64,000 nucleotides of DNA from Flavobacteriales bacterium (GTDB lineage: Bacteria > Bacteroidota > Bacteroidia > Flavobacteriales_F > PHOS-HE28), in contig JADJCX010000033.1 of assembly GCA_016703005.1 (NCBI GenBank), forward strand, positions 186,001 through 250,000, in the 5' to 3' direction. Position 1 is the first letter of the stretch. Every line of letters starts with the position of its first letter. The translations under genes and the position numbers were made by a program. The notes below the pieces were generated by a model that saw only the letters and a program-made list of their open reading frames with translations, did not search any database and was not told where the DNA came from. Positions 16,598-27,061 of this stretch are shown piece by piece.

Positions 16598-17476
16598 TCA
16601 GTAGTCTCCTAACGTTTCGGGAAGCTGTCCAAGTGCTTTGGCCAGCTGTTCGTCGTTAGGGGCAATACCGTGCCACTCGTGGCTGCCCACCATGAAGTCC
16701 ACGCCCTGGCCCATTTCCGTGCGCATGATGATCATCACGGGTTTGCCTTTGCCGGTGCGGCCCTTCGCATCGGCCAAGCCACGCAGCACATCGGTCATGT
16801 CGTTGCCGTTCATGTGCAATACATCCCAACCGAACGCGCGCCACTTGGCGTCGAGGTCGCCCAAAGGCAACACCTTGTCCGTGTCGCCGTCGATCTGCCT
16901 TCCGTTGCTGTCAATGGTACTGATCAGGTTGTCCACCTTCTTGGCTGCGGCGAACATCGCCGCTTCCCAGATCTGCCCTTCCTGCAATTCGCCGTCGCCG
17001 TGCAGGGTGTACACCAGCTGCTTGTCGCCATTCAGCTTCTTCGCCAAAGCAGCACCGATGCCCACGCTCAGCCCTTGGCCCAAGGAGCCGCTGGCCATAC
17101 GCACACCGGGCAAGCCTTCGTGCGTGGTAGGGTGGCCTTGCAAGCGCGTGTTGAGTTTGCGGAAAGTTGCGAGTTCAGCCACCGGGAAGTAGCCGCTGCG
17201 CGCCAGCACGCTGTAGAACACCGGACTGATATGCCCGTTGCTGAGGAAGAATATGTCCTGCCCACGTCCATCCATGTCAAAAACCTGCGCGTCATGCTTC
17301 AACACATTGAAGTAGAGCGCGGTGAAGAACTCCGTGCAACCCAACGAGCCGCCCGGGTGACCGCTCTGCACCGCATGCACCATGCGCACGATGTCGCGGC
17401 GCACCTGGCTGCAGATCTTCTCCAATTGAGGGATGTCCGCTACGGATGCCGCACGGGTCATGGGTTCTTCGAGCAT
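16598..17476 (-). CDS. Transketolase, N-terminal subunit
   Basis: A 292-residue protein equivalent to the ThDP pyrophosphate-binding half of transketolase. Visible motifs are SGHPGGSLGCTEF, SNGHISPVFYS, GSLGQGLSVGIGAAL and the ThDP/Mg signature GDGELQEGQIWEAAMFA followed later by STIDSNGRQ. It is the first gene of the minus-strand set (N-half, VWA gene, C-half, sigma factor). A start five codons inside (ATG 17461, MTRAAS) is an alternative. The two halves are expected to form a heteromeric transketolase. Confidence 0.93.
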   Translation of the reverse strand: MLEEPMTRAASVADIPQLEKICSQVRRDIVRMVHAVQSGHPGGSLGCTEFFTALYFNVLKHDAQVFDMDGRGQDIFFLSNGHISPVFYSVLARSGYFPVAELATFRKLNTRLQGHPTTHEGLPGVRMASGSLGQGLSVGIGAALAKKLNGDKQLVYTLHGDGELQEGQIWEAAMFAAAKKVDNLISTIDSNGRQIDGDTDKVLPLGDLDAKWRAFGWDVLHMNGNDMTDVLRGLADAKGRTGKGKPVMIIMRTEMGQGVDFMVGSHEWHGIAPNDEQLAKALGQLPETLGDY

Positions 17477-17634
17477 GTATGGGTGGGAAGGCCGCCGAAA
17501 GTACCCGGCCCCCCTGCGCGCCTCCGGTGATCGTTGAAAAAGAACCGGGCGTGTGGATAATTCCCCGAGGAAATGCGGGCCTCAGACCACGGGCTTCTGG
17601 CTTCAGGCATTTCAGTGCACGCCTTTGGTCATAT

Positions 17635-17819
17635 GCACGTTGCCCTTAGCCATTGGCCTCCCTCCGCATTGTCATCCCGAGAAGTCTGCGACGAGGATCT
17701 CTCTTCACACGGATGATCCTGTTCCCGAGAGATCCTTCCTCCTCGATGACTCGTCGTCTGGATGACAGAGCCTGCTCCCCGCTTACTACTCACTACTCAC
17801 GACTCCCAACTCACGACTC
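17635..17819. repeat. Intergenic repeat, copy A
   Basis: This stretch shares long near-identical blocks with 18352-18475: CCTCCGCATTGTCATCCC, then CCGAGAG-TCCTTCCTCCTCGATGACTCGTCGT and GGATGACAGAG, then a simple-sequence tail of CACTACTCACGACTC units. Copy A carries about 40 extra bases (17679-17720). It abuts the stop codon of the small membrane-protein gene. The 343-base gap from 17477 to here otherwise shows no gene; it holds only further low-complexity motifs of the same kind (GGCTTCTGGCTTCAGGC). Confidence 0.75.
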
Positions 17820-18209
17820 CTACTCCCCGCTATACAACTGCTTCACGTCCTCCTTGCTCAGTTCGATGAGCGTGAACACGCCGAGGGCGGTGCCGAGGGG
17901 GAAGCTGAGGCAATCGATACCGGCCACCACCATGCTGAAGACGCGGCCCTTGCGCTTGCCGATGTTGCGCGCGCTGATGATGTTCAGCACGGCGAAGAAC
18001 AGTACGAACAACGCGATCGCCCAGCCCATTGCGCCCATTACGCTGCCGACAACGGCCGGTGCCGCTTCGCCGCTCTGCTGTGCAACGAAGTCGCTTTGCA
18101 GAAAGCCGCCCATTGTGTTGAAAACGATGAAGATCACCAGTGCTCCGAGGGCTTCGAACGCACCATAGACATAGTGCAGGATCTCCAATGTGCGTAGGTT
18201 GTTTTTCAT
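17820..18209 (-). CDS. Small three-helix membrane protein
   Basis: A 129-residue protein with about three membrane helices: YGAFEALGALVIFIVF, GSVMGAMGWAIALFVLFFAVL and VVAGIDCLSFPLGTALGVFTLIEL, ending LSKEDVKQLYSGE. The last part (SFPLGTALGVFTLI.L....V..L) resembles small Bacteroidota membrane proteins annotated only as hypothetical; homologous tails occur in several phyla. No catalytic motif. It is an isolated gene bracketed on both sides by copies of the same intergenic repeat. Starts at ATG 18209 (MKNNLRTLE). Confidence 0.75.
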   Translation of the reverse strand: MKNNLRTLEILHYVYGAFEALGALVIFIVFNTMGGFLQSDFVAQQSGEAAPAVVGSVMGAMGWAIALFVLFFAVLNIISARNIGKRKGRVFSMVVAGIDCLSFPLGTALGVFTLIELSKEDVKQLYSGE

Positions 18210-18351
18210 GATGGGGGTTGGTTCTTGGGTGTGAAATTGATCGCCGCAACAACGCGTTCAGCGCGGGCTACATGAACGGCTGCGGGTGACGAGCAGCGGA
18301 ACGCAGAGGGCTTCGAGCCATGAGCCATGAGCCGCGAACTTCTCGGCGCAC

Positions 18352-18475
18352 AGCGTTGCCCCCCTCCGCATTGTCATCCCGGTCCCGTTCCCGAGAGTTC
18401 CTTCCTCCTCGATGACTCGTCGTCCGGATGACAGAGCTGCTCCCCGCTCACGACTCACTACTCACGACTCCTTTC
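18352..18475. repeat. Intergenic repeat, copy B
   Basis: The second copy of the repeat at 17635-17819, in the same orientation. Shared blocks are CCTCCGCATTGTCATCCC, TTCCTTCCTCCTCGATGACTCGTCGT, GGATGACAGAGC and the CACTACTCACGACTC tail. It lies 55 bases before the beta-barrel gene. The rest of the 321-base gap 18210-18530 shows no gene; it contains GAGCCATGAGCC direct repeats near 18318-18335. Confidence 0.75.
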
Positions 18476-18530
18476 ATTCCGCTCTGGCACAGCCCTTGCC
18501 AACCCCCGGCCGCGGACAAAACCGCAACGC

Positions 18531-19142
18531 ATGAAAAAGCTATTCCTGTCCTTCGCTGTTGTAGCACTGGCCGGTACGGCCAACGCCCAGGTCCAATTCA
18601 ACCCACAAGTGGGCCTCAACTACCAAACGCTCACCAACCCGCCCGCTGGCGCCACCTACGGTGCGCGCGCCGGATTCCTGCTCGGTACCGACTTCCGCTT
18701 CGGCAACCGGGCCTATTTCCAACCCGGTGTGTTCATCGGTCGCAACAACACGTTCTTCAGCTACAACGACAGCACGTTGGCGCAAGGCAACATCGTACGC
18801 ACCAACTTGAAAATGAAGGCCCTCGTCGGCTACCGCATCATCGATACCTACCAGTTCGATATGCGCTTCGGTATCGGCCCCACATACGATGTGCTGCTGA
18901 GCACCGACGTGAAGAACAGTGAGAACATCGCATGGAACGGCGGCGACTTCAACAAGGGCAGCTGGAACATCGACGCGGCCCTCGGCTTCGACATGGGCCA
19001 CTTCACGCTGGAGCCCGGCGTAAGCTTCGGCCTCAGTCGTGCCTTCAACGACAACCTCAATGTGCAGGACATCGACAGCCGGTACATCAGCTACGGCCTC
19101 ACCATCGGCTTCAACTTCGGCGACGACGACAAGAACGATTGA
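18531..19142 (+). CDS. Outer-membrane beta-barrel protein
   Basis: A 203-residue protein with a clear signal peptide (MKKLFLSFAVVALAGTANAQ) and a porin-like body of alternating strands. It has aromatic ends and short turns, for example GLNYQTL, FLLGTDFRFGNRAYFQPGVFIGR, KALVGYRIID, RFGIGPTYDVLL and GFDMGHFTLEPGVSFGLS. It ends with a strand (ISYGLTIGFNFG) and a short acidic tail. It fits the outer membrane beta-barrel (OMP_b-brl) group of Bacteroidota; specific function unknown. It is followed 39 bases later by a strong terminator, so it is probably monocistronic. Confidence 0.85.
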   Translation: MKKLFLSFAVVALAGTANAQVQFNPQVGLNYQTLTNPPAGATYGARAGFLLGTDFRFGNRAYFQPGVFIGRNNTFFSYNDSTLAQGNIVRTNLKMKALVGYRIIDTYQFDMRFGIGPTYDVLLSTDVKNSENIAWNGGDFNKGSWNIDAALGFDMGHFTLEPGVSFGLSRAFNDNLNVQDIDSRYISYGLTIGFNFGDDDKND

Positions 19143-19181
19143 ACCCATTAGCGCGAGCGCCAGCCGCCAGCATTGCAACGT

Positions 19182-19211
19182 AAAGAGCCGCCTCACCCGA
19201 GGCGGCTCTTT
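19182..19211 (+). terminator. Hairpin terminator after beta-barrel gene
   Basis: A perfect 13-bp stem (19182-19194 with 19199-19211, loop ACCC) followed by a T run. The convergent small gene at 19240-19422 could use the opposite strand of the same hairpin. Confidence 0.85.
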
Positions 19212-19239
19212 TGCTTGGGCGCGGGCATCGAGCTTCCAC

Positions 19240-19422
19240 CTAAGCGCCCAACGTTCGCAAGGCTTCGTACACCAGGAAAGCAGGCCACACTAACGCTTTG
19301 AGTAAGCCCACGACGCCCACCCAGAACCCGGTGGCGTGCGAGATATAATAGATGAGCGCCCCGATGAACCCGAGCCCATACACGGCGCTGCTGGGTGCAT
19401 GCTGTTGGATCTCTTTTTTCAT
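19240..19422 (-). CDS. Small membrane protein (60 residues)
   Basis: A 60-residue protein starting at ATG 19422 with MKKEIQQHAPSSAVYGLGFIG. It has two hydrophobic segments (AVYGLGFIGALIYYISHATGFWVGVVGLL split around residue 33, and LVWPAFLVYEALRTL). This pattern matches a short conserved membrane protein family seen in many bacteria (hypothetical). The frame continues upstream to 19665, but that extension is proline-rich non-coding-like sequence overlapping the next gene and is rejected. Confidence 0.75.
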   Translation of the reverse strand: MKKEIQQHAPSSAVYGLGFIGALIYYISHATGFWVGVVGLLKALVWPAFLVYEALRTLGA

Positions 19423-19588
19423 GTGCGTGGGTTGTTGCGCCGAACTTCGGCAGCGGTCGCGGCCGGCGTGCTGACTTCCGTCAATTGCTGGGCTGGGCAA
19501 GGCCGAACAGGATGGCGGGGGAGGCCCGAGGGGACAGTGAACCATCCGATCCCACTCCTCTATCTTGCCCGCTGTGCGCAACGCCAGT

Positions 19589-21343
19589 ATGACCGTGCTC
19601 ATCACCGCCGTCACCCTGTTGGTCATCGCCCTCGGCGCCGGGTTGCTGTCGCGCGCGTCCTTCACATCAGTGCGCGGCTACTTGGATACGGTGGCGCCCG
19701 ATGGCGAAGTAGAGCACTACACGCCGGCCATGCACGAAGGTGCGACCCGCAACGCCGGATGGGCCGCGTGGATCGCCGGGACGCTGGGTGTTCTGTTGCT
19801 TTCGGGGCGCCGAATGGTTTCGCGTCGTGTTCGGTCACAAGGACCGGCGTGGGCCACCTTCAAAGCCGATGCATGGACGGCCACCGGGAGATCGCGACGG
19901 GGGAAGGACGATGACCAGCGCATGTGGGTCTTCCTGCTGATCGGCATCGGAGCGGTGTTGCGCATTTGGCAGTTGGGTGCGCCGGTGATCTACGACGAAG
20001 CCTTCACCTATACCTACTACGCGTCTCGGCCCATCAGCGTCATCCTCAGCGACTACTCGTATCCCAACAACCACATCCTGCACACATTGCTGGTGAAGCT
20101 GAGCACTGCGGTCTTCGGCGTGGGCCTCTGGCAGATCAGGCTGCCCGCCTTGCTGGCGGGTATTGCGATGATGCCGCTGTGCTACCTCTTCGTGCGCGCC
20201 ATGTTCAACCGGTATATCGCGCTGATGACCTTGGCACTGGTGGCCGCCAGCGGTTGCCTCATCGAGTACAGCGCATTGGGTCGTGGATACAGCCTCACGT
20301 GGTTCTTCTTCATGGCGGCGCTGGTGGCAGGCCGGCACTTCGTGAAGACCAACAACGCGGTGAGCGCCGTGGCCGTCGGCATCTGCTGCGCGCTGGGCAT
20401 GTGGACGGTGCCCACGATGATCTACCCCGCGCTGACGGTTTACCTCTGGTTGATGTTCTACCTGAGCGGCAAATACGAAAGCAGTTTGCGTCAACGTGTC
20501 CTGAAACTCGTGCTCTCGTTCGTGGTCTTCGTTCTGCTCACCGGGCTGTTCTATTCGCCTGTGCTGGTGGTGTATGGTTTGCCGCAGCTCACCAGCCATC
20601 CCGAACTCGGTGTGGTCACTTGGGAAATGTTCGCCTACACGCACCAGGACAAGAGCTTCGACTTCTGGGTGCACGTGGTGGATACCAGCAGCACCTGGGT
20701 TGCCTTCGCCGGATTCGCCGGTATCATCTACGCGGCGTTCATCACCAGCAAATTCAGGAAACTGTTCATCGCCATGGCCTTGGGTACGGTGCCCTTGGTG
20801 ATCTTACAGATGAACGTGGCCCCGCCGCGCACGTGGTATTGGACATTGATCGTGTTCCACATCTCCAGTGCGGTGGCGTTGTTTTACCTGTTGAAGTTCA
20901 TCCAGGAGAAACTCGCACCACGTTTCCAGAAGAACATGCGCACGGTGATCGCCTCCATGTTCTTGGTCGTATTCACGGGCATTCTCAGTATGACATCGCT
21001 TCCGCGCGGGAACGATCTGCCGCGTTATCCAGAAGCGGCGCTCGCGGCCGAATACTTGGCCACGGTGGTGCAACCCGGCGACTTGGTACTGATGCAATTC
21101 CCATGGGAAGCTCCCATTGAGTTCAGCTGTTTGGCCGAGGGGATCGACCGCGACCGGCTGCATGTGCCCGGCAACGCGCGACCGGTCCCGGGAACTCGCT
21201 TGTTCGTGCTGTTGAGCCCTGCCAGCAGCCAGACGCCCGCAACGGTGCTACAGCACTATGTGATAGCGCCGGAGACGGTGGCCTTCGGCACGAAGCTGAA
21301 AGACTGGATGCGGTTGGAGATCCACGGAGCGGTGGTGCGATAG
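19589..21343 (+). CDS. GT39-like integral membrane glycosyltransferase
   Basis: A protein of about 584 residues with around ten membrane helices and the dolichyl-phosphate-mannose/ArnT-like (GT39, PMT_2) layout. An Asp-Glu motif in the first periplasmic loop (VIYDEAFTYTYY) and a positively charged region after SRPISVILSDYSYPNNHI match catalytic loop features. Such enzymes move sugars from polyprenyl-phosphate carriers to envelope acceptors. The extra N-terminal helix (TVLITAVTLLVIALGAGLL) precedes a soluble linker with GKDDDQRM. The start is ATG 19589. The preceding TATCTTG at 19561 resembles a -7 element. Acceptor unknown. Confidence 0.82.
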   Translation: MTVLITAVTLLVIALGAGLLSRASFTSVRGYLDTVAPDGEVEHYTPAMHEGATRNAGWAAWIAGTLGVLLLSGRRMVSRRVRSQGPAWATFKADAWTATGRSRRGKDDDQRMWVFLLIGIGAVLRIWQLGAPVIYDEAFTYTYYASRPISVILSDYSYPNNHILHTLLVKLSTAVFGVGLWQIRLPALLAGIAMMPLCYLFVRAMFNRYIALMTLALVAASGCLIEYSALGRGYSLTWFFFMAALVAGRHFVKTNNAVSAVAVGICCALGMWTVPTMIYPALTVYLWLMFYLSGKYESSLRQRVLKLVLSFVVFVLLTGLFYSPVLVVYGLPQLTSHPELGVVTWEMFAYTHQDKSFDFWVHVVDTSSTWVAFAGFAGIIYAAFITSKFRKLFIAMALGTVPLVILQMNVAPPRTWYWTLIVFHISSAVALFYLLKFIQEKLAPRFQKNMRTVIASMFLVVFTGILSMTSLPRGNDLPRYPEAALAAEYLATVVQPGDLVLMQFPWEAPIEFSCLAEGIDRDRLHVPGNARPVPGTRLFVLLSPASSQTPATVLQHYVIAPETVAFGTKLKDWMRLEIHGAVVR

Positions 21344-21399
21344 CGCACAACTTTCCGCGTTTACCGCGACATTCGCGGCCCGAAACAACGCAGCATACA

Positions 21400-23094
<1,695 letters not shown>

Positions 23095-23117
23095 GAACTA
23101 CGTACCACTACAAAGCA

Positions 23118-23141
23118 GAAGCCCCTCTTTCGAGGGGCTTC
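23118..23141. terminator. Hairpin terminator after ettA
   Basis: A perfect 10-bp stem (23118-23127 with 23132-23141, loop TTTC) lies between convergent ettA and the dockerin-like secreted-protein gene. Confidence 0.8.
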
Positions 23142-23186
23142 GCTATTTCCGTGCAGTGTCTCTACCAAAGCACGGGAATGGGTTGA

Positions 23187-24140
23187 TCAAGGCATCTGCG
23201 CTGTCCGGATGTTCGTGGGTACCGAGCCGCCCACGTTCTGGAGGATGGGATCGCGATCGTTGTCGGCCCCCACGTACTTCACCACGCCATCCATGTTCAC
23301 GTCCGCGGGATGGTAGCCGTTCACCGTGTTGGTGGGAACCACCCCACCGATCGCCACAAGGATGGGATCGCGGTCGTTGTTGGCGCCCACGTATTTCAGC
23401 AGGCCATCGAAGTCCGTGTTGCCCGACCACATCACGTGGGTACCAGCGATGAGCTGTTGCGCATCCGTTCCATAGGTGGGCGTGCTGCCGTTGGTGAGGT
23501 TGATGGTTGCGCTTGTGCTCGTGAGCGCGACCGTATTCAGGGTCATTACCGCCAGATGATTCCGATGGCGAAGGGCGATGAAGTAGGCGTCTGCCGACAA
23601 CGGGAAGCGCACCGGTGAGAAGCCGTCCATCTCCACCACATCGCCATCGGCCTGCAGCAATGCGCTGCGACTGTGCAGCACGTTGGCATTGTCATTCTTG
23701 TCGCGCAATTCCAGCACCACCCAATCGATGATGGCATTGCTTCCGGGGAGATCGATGATGGGCTGCGTGGTGCTTTCGCCGCCACCGCCCACGAAGGTGT
23801 AGCCCAGAGCGGTGTAAGGTTCGTTCAGCGGCAACAGCCCGCTGACGCGCAGGCCATCGCTCATCGCTCCGCTTGTGTAAGGGCCTTGCAAGAAGGCCTT
23901 CACGTTCACGAGCACGCGCACGGCGCTGGACTGCTGGTAGCCTTGCGTTACCTGTCCGCCGGGAACAGTGCCTGTCCCAATGATCGGTTCACCTATCGAC
24001 CAACTGATGGTGTTGTTCGGCAGCACGGTGGTGCCGCCATCGGTGCCGATGAGGACTTGCGCGCGCAGCCCGTTGACCAGCGCGAGCAGTGCGATCGCGA
24101 TCACGCTGCGCAAAGCGCTTCGATGTGTTCGTGTGTTCAT
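23187..24140 (-). CDS. Secreted protein with dockerin-like C-terminal repeats
   Basis: A 317-residue secreted protein starting at ATG 24140 (MNTRTHRSALR), with a signal peptide ending NGLRAQ. The N-terminal part (VLIGTDGGTTVLPNNTISWSIGEP, VTQGYQQ) matches the Bacteroidota pattern preceding many surface proteins. The middle has beta strands (IDWVVLELRDKND, SRSALLQADGDVVEMDG, YFIALRHRNHLAVMT). The C-terminus has two near-identical units, DFDGLLKYVGANNDRDPIL and DVNMDGVVKYVGADNDRDPIL, which look like a Ca-binding dockerin/EF-hand pair. No T9SS type A domain. It begins 29 bases after the end of the broken S74 gene and is on the same strand. Confidence 0.72.
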   Translation of the reverse strand: MNTRTHRSALRSVIAIALLALVNGLRAQVLIGTDGGTTVLPNNTISWSIGEPIIGTGTVPGGQVTQGYQQSSAVRVLVNVKAFLQGPYTSGAMSDGLRVSGLLPLNEPYTALGYTFVGGGGESTTQPIIDLPGSNAIIDWVVLELRDKNDNANVLHSRSALLQADGDVVEMDGFSPVRFPLSADAYFIALRHRNHLAVMTLNTVALTSTSATINLTNGSTPTYGTDAQQLIAGTHVMWSGNTDFDGLLKYVGANNDRDPILVAIGGVVPTNTVNGYHPADVNMDGVVKYVGADNDRDPILQNVGGSVPTNIRTAQMP

Positions 24141-24289
24141 GGTCCCGTGTGTTGTGGGGATGATCACGATCACTTGTGGCTCTGTGCTTCCAACACGCTG
24201 CGCAACTGCTGCATCAGCGCGGTGTTCGCGTCCAGTTGCGCGCGGATGGCGTTGAGGGCCTCGTCCTTTGCCGCGTTCCCCGCGCGCAA

Positions 24290-25084
24290 TCATACGATCT
24301 CGGCCTGTTGCGCCCCGATCATCGCGTTCAGCTCCTTCACCGCATTCACGAGCATGTAGGTCATGGCGCTGTTGTCCACTTCCAGGTATTCCGTGCCATC
24401 GATCACCAGTGTGTCGATCATGTAAGGTGCCACCTCGCGGAGTTGTTGCGCGATCACGCCCACGTACTCAATGGTCGTATCGGTCTTGGCCAGGCTGTTG
24501 TACCGGAAGTGCACGGGCTCAATGGCCAGTACGGCGCCCAGGCCATCGCCGTACGGCCGCACATCGCGCTTCAAGCGTTGATCGGAGAACACGGCCCATG
24601 AGCCGCCGCCGGTCTTGTTCGCCGAGCCGTTCACGCTAAGCAGGGCCGTGGGCCCCAGGGTACCGATGCCCACGTTGCCGCTGGCCGTTAGGGTCATCAC
24701 AGATAAGGTGTTGGTGATGAAGGTCAGGTCATGCGCGCTCCTCGTACCGAACCATGCTGAAGCATTGCCAGGGAAATAGGAACCCAAGATGATATTGCCA
24801 TCCGTATGGCTAAATCCACCGCCGACGCCTGGTGTACGTACAGTGAGTTTATCGGTGGATGTTGTTGTGCCGATCCCCACGTTGCCGTTGGTCAACAAGG
24901 TGATCTGGGGGCTGCTATTGTTGGTGAAGAAGCTCAGGCTGTGGTTGCTCTTCGTGCCCAACCATCCTCCACTGGTGCTCCCCCACATAGGACCCCACGG
25001 TGATCGTACCATCGGTATGGGTGAACCCGAAGTTGCTGGTGGCCGTTCGCACGGTGAGCTTATCGGTGGGTGCGTTCGTACCAA
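24290..25084 (-). CDS. Fragment 5 of the broken S74 protein: endosialidase-chaperone domain
   Basis: An open segment of 264 codons; its first about 30 residues are out of frame. It carries two more VGIGT repeats and a complete S74-type intramolecular chaperone domain (SDQRLKRDVRPYGDGLGAVLAIEPVHFRYN ... VGVIAQQLREVAPYM). S74 domains trimerise fibre-like proteins and then cleave themselves off. A TGA at 24290 interrupts the terminal coiled coil, which continues in the same frame to 24173. Confidence 0.55.
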   Translation of the reverse strand: MVRTHPPISSPCERPPATSGSPIPMVRSPWGPMWGSTSGGWLGTKSNHSLSFFTNNSSPQITLLTNGNVGIGTTTSTDKLTVRTPGVGGGFSHTDGNIILGSYFPGNASAWFGTRSAHDLTFITNTLSVMTLTASGNVGIGTLGPTALLSVNGSANKTGGGSWAVFSDQRLKRDVRPYGDGLGAVLAIEPVHFRYNSLAKTDTTIEYVGVIAQQLREVAPYMIDTLVIDGTEYLEVDNSAMTYMLVNAVKELNAMIGAQQAEIV

Positions 25085-26483
25085 TACCCACGTTGCCTTC
25101 GACGATCGCTCCGTTCGTGGGTGCGGCTGTTGTACCGGAGAAGTTGGCGCCTACGGCCATGCCGCCTTCCACATCCAATTTGCTGGCAGGCGTGGTGGTG
25201 CCGATGCCCACGTTCGTTCCATCGTCGGTCATCACGCCATCGGTGAGTGTGGTGCCGTTCCACTTGGGCACCTGGTTCGTTGTGGCGCTGCTCACCTGCG
25301 GGTCCGTTTCAGCCGCCACGTTCTGCCAAGTGGCCGCACCGTTCGCATCCGAAGTGAGTACGCGGCCAGCGGCTTGTGTGCCATCGGCGATGCGCACGTT
25401 GCCCGCTACATGCAACTTGGCTGCGGGCGCGGTGGTGCCGATGCCGACGTTGCCTTCGATGATGGCTCCGTTCGCCGGTGCGGCTGTTGTACCGGAGTAG
25501 GTGGCGCCTACGGCCATGCCTCCTTCCACATCCAATTTGCTGGCGGGCGTGGTGGTGCCGATGCCCACGTTGCCCGTCGCATCTTCCACCATGGCGGCAT
25601 CACCGAGAATGGTTCCCGTATTGCCGAATTTGGCCAGGTGGTTCAAGGTGCCGTTGGCGTTCACCGCCGGGCCTACGGCACCTTGTGGGCCGACGGGGCC
25701 TTGCGGACCAACGGCCTTGCCGGCATTGATCACGCTGGCATCGCTCAGCGTTACGTAGAGCGAATCGTTGGTGATCGCTGCGGTCGTTACCGATACCCCT
25801 TGCGGGCCGGTGGGGCCCGTGGATCCCGTGGGACCTTGCACACCCGTTGGGCCTTGGTCGCCTACCTCGCCAGCGATGCTCGCCGCCCATGAGCTGTATG
25901 TGCCGGAACCCATGGTCCTGTCCACCAGCACCGTGATGTTAGCCACTCCGCCGCTGGTGATGTTCCCTTCCATCCATAGAGCCGTAGTGGGGTAAACGCT
26001 GATGCGTACACGGGAACCTATGTTATAGGCGGTGTTCCGGTCCAACGCGAACGACTTTGAACCGGTGCCGATGGTCTGCGAGGTGAAGGAAAAGGCGTAG
26101 TAGCCAGGACCCGATGCTCCAGTTGCTCCATTGGACCCGTTCATACCGGTTATGGCGATGGTCCATGGGCTATACGTACCTGAGCCGAGCGCTCCTTGTA
26201 GCGATACTGACATGGATGTCCCGCTGGGGGTGTATGCAGTGACAGTACCGAACATGTAGTGTGTCGTGGGGTTGCCGGTCCTGCTGATCCTTACGTTATC
26301 GCCCACTTGATAAGCCAGGCCCGTTTGCGTGGCGAACGTGATAGTGCCACTTGGGGCAATGGTCATTGCCGTTGTGGACGTTGCGTAGTACCCCGGCCCA
26401 GTGGCTCCTTGCGGTCCTGTTGCTCCTGTTGCACCCGTTGCTCCTGTTGCGCCTACCGCTCCTTGCGGCCCTGTAGCGCCCAC
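24915..26483 (-). CDS. Fragment 4 of the broken S74 protein: collagen-like and tail-fibre repeats
   Basis: An open segment of 522 codons, the largest piece. It holds GATGPQG collagen-like triplets at both ends of two similar about 85-residue beta domains (YYATSTTAMTIAPSG and YYAFSFTSQTIGTGS), then three GNVGIGTTTPASKLDVEGG repeats and a LTSDANGAATWQNVAAETDPQVSSA unit. Frame is lost at a run of five C (24980-24984); with four, the reading continues SYVGSTSGGWLGTKSNHSL into the S74 fragment. Confidence 0.55.
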   Translation of the reverse strand: MGATGPQGAVGATGATGATGATGPQGATGPGYYATSTTAMTIAPSGTITFATQTGLAYQVGDNVRISRTGNPTTHYMFGTVTAYTPSGTSMSVSLQGALGSGTYSPWTIAITGMNGSNGATGASGPGYYAFSFTSQTIGTGSKSFALDRNTAYNIGSRVRISVYPTTALWMEGNITSGGVANITVLVDRTMGSGTYSSWAASIAGEVGDQGPTGVQGPTGSTGPTGPQGVSVTTAAITNDSLYVTLSDASVINAGKAVGPQGPVGPQGAVGPAVNANGTLNHLAKFGNTGTILGDAAMVEDATGNVGIGTTTPASKLDVEGGMAVGATYSGTTAAPANGAIIEGNVGIGTTAPAAKLHVAGNVRIADGTQAAGRVLTSDANGAATWQNVAAETDPQVSSATTNQVPKWNGTTLTDGVMTDDGTNVGIGTTTPASKLDVEGGMAVGANFSGTTAAPTNGAIVEGNVGIGTNAPTDKLTVRTATSNFGFTHTDGTITVGSYVGEHQWRMVGHEEQPQPELLHQQ

Positions 26484-27061
26484 CGGCCCTTGCGGCCCCG
26501 TGGCACCAGTAGCTCCTTGCGCACCAACAGCACCCGCGAGCGGCTGCGAGGTGATACCACCGTCACCGGATCCATCGTGATCATGTTCGGGCAGAAGAGC
26601 TTATACACTTGCATGGTGTAGCCGGACTGGTTCACCACGTAGGCGTAGTTGTCAGCCACGGTCACGGCAAATGATCCTGTACCGGTGGCGATGGTTGCAC
26701 TGAGACTGGGTGCGGCCGGGTTGCTGATGTTCCACGCTGTCAGGGTGTTGTTGGCGTTCACCACAAAAGCGTAATTGCTCGCTATGGTCATCGCAAAAGC
26801 ACCACTACCTAGGCGATGTTGGCAATGAGGCTGGGCGCAGCCGGGTTCACGTTGAACACCAACATGTTACCAGCCGTATTCGCCAGGCATAGGTGCCCGA
26901 TACGGCGACGGTATAGGCGCTGGAGACCGTTGAGATAAGTGGCGCTGAGGCTGGGTGCTGCCGGGTTGCTGACGTTGAACACCATCATGTTGGTGCTGTT
27001 GAAGTGTACCACATAAACATAGTTGCCCCCTGCGGCCACGTCCCGGGGTGGGTACCGGTGG

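Noticed and set aside
24290..24292. Recoding of the in-frame TGA (selenocysteine or read-through)
   Set aside because: No SECIS-like hairpin is apparent, the residue is in a structural coiled coil, and the gene carries many other breaks.
26400..26530. A short-period repeat resembling a CRISPR array
   Set aside because: The repeats are GGn codon triplets of a collagen-like coding tract without unique spacers; no cas genes are present.
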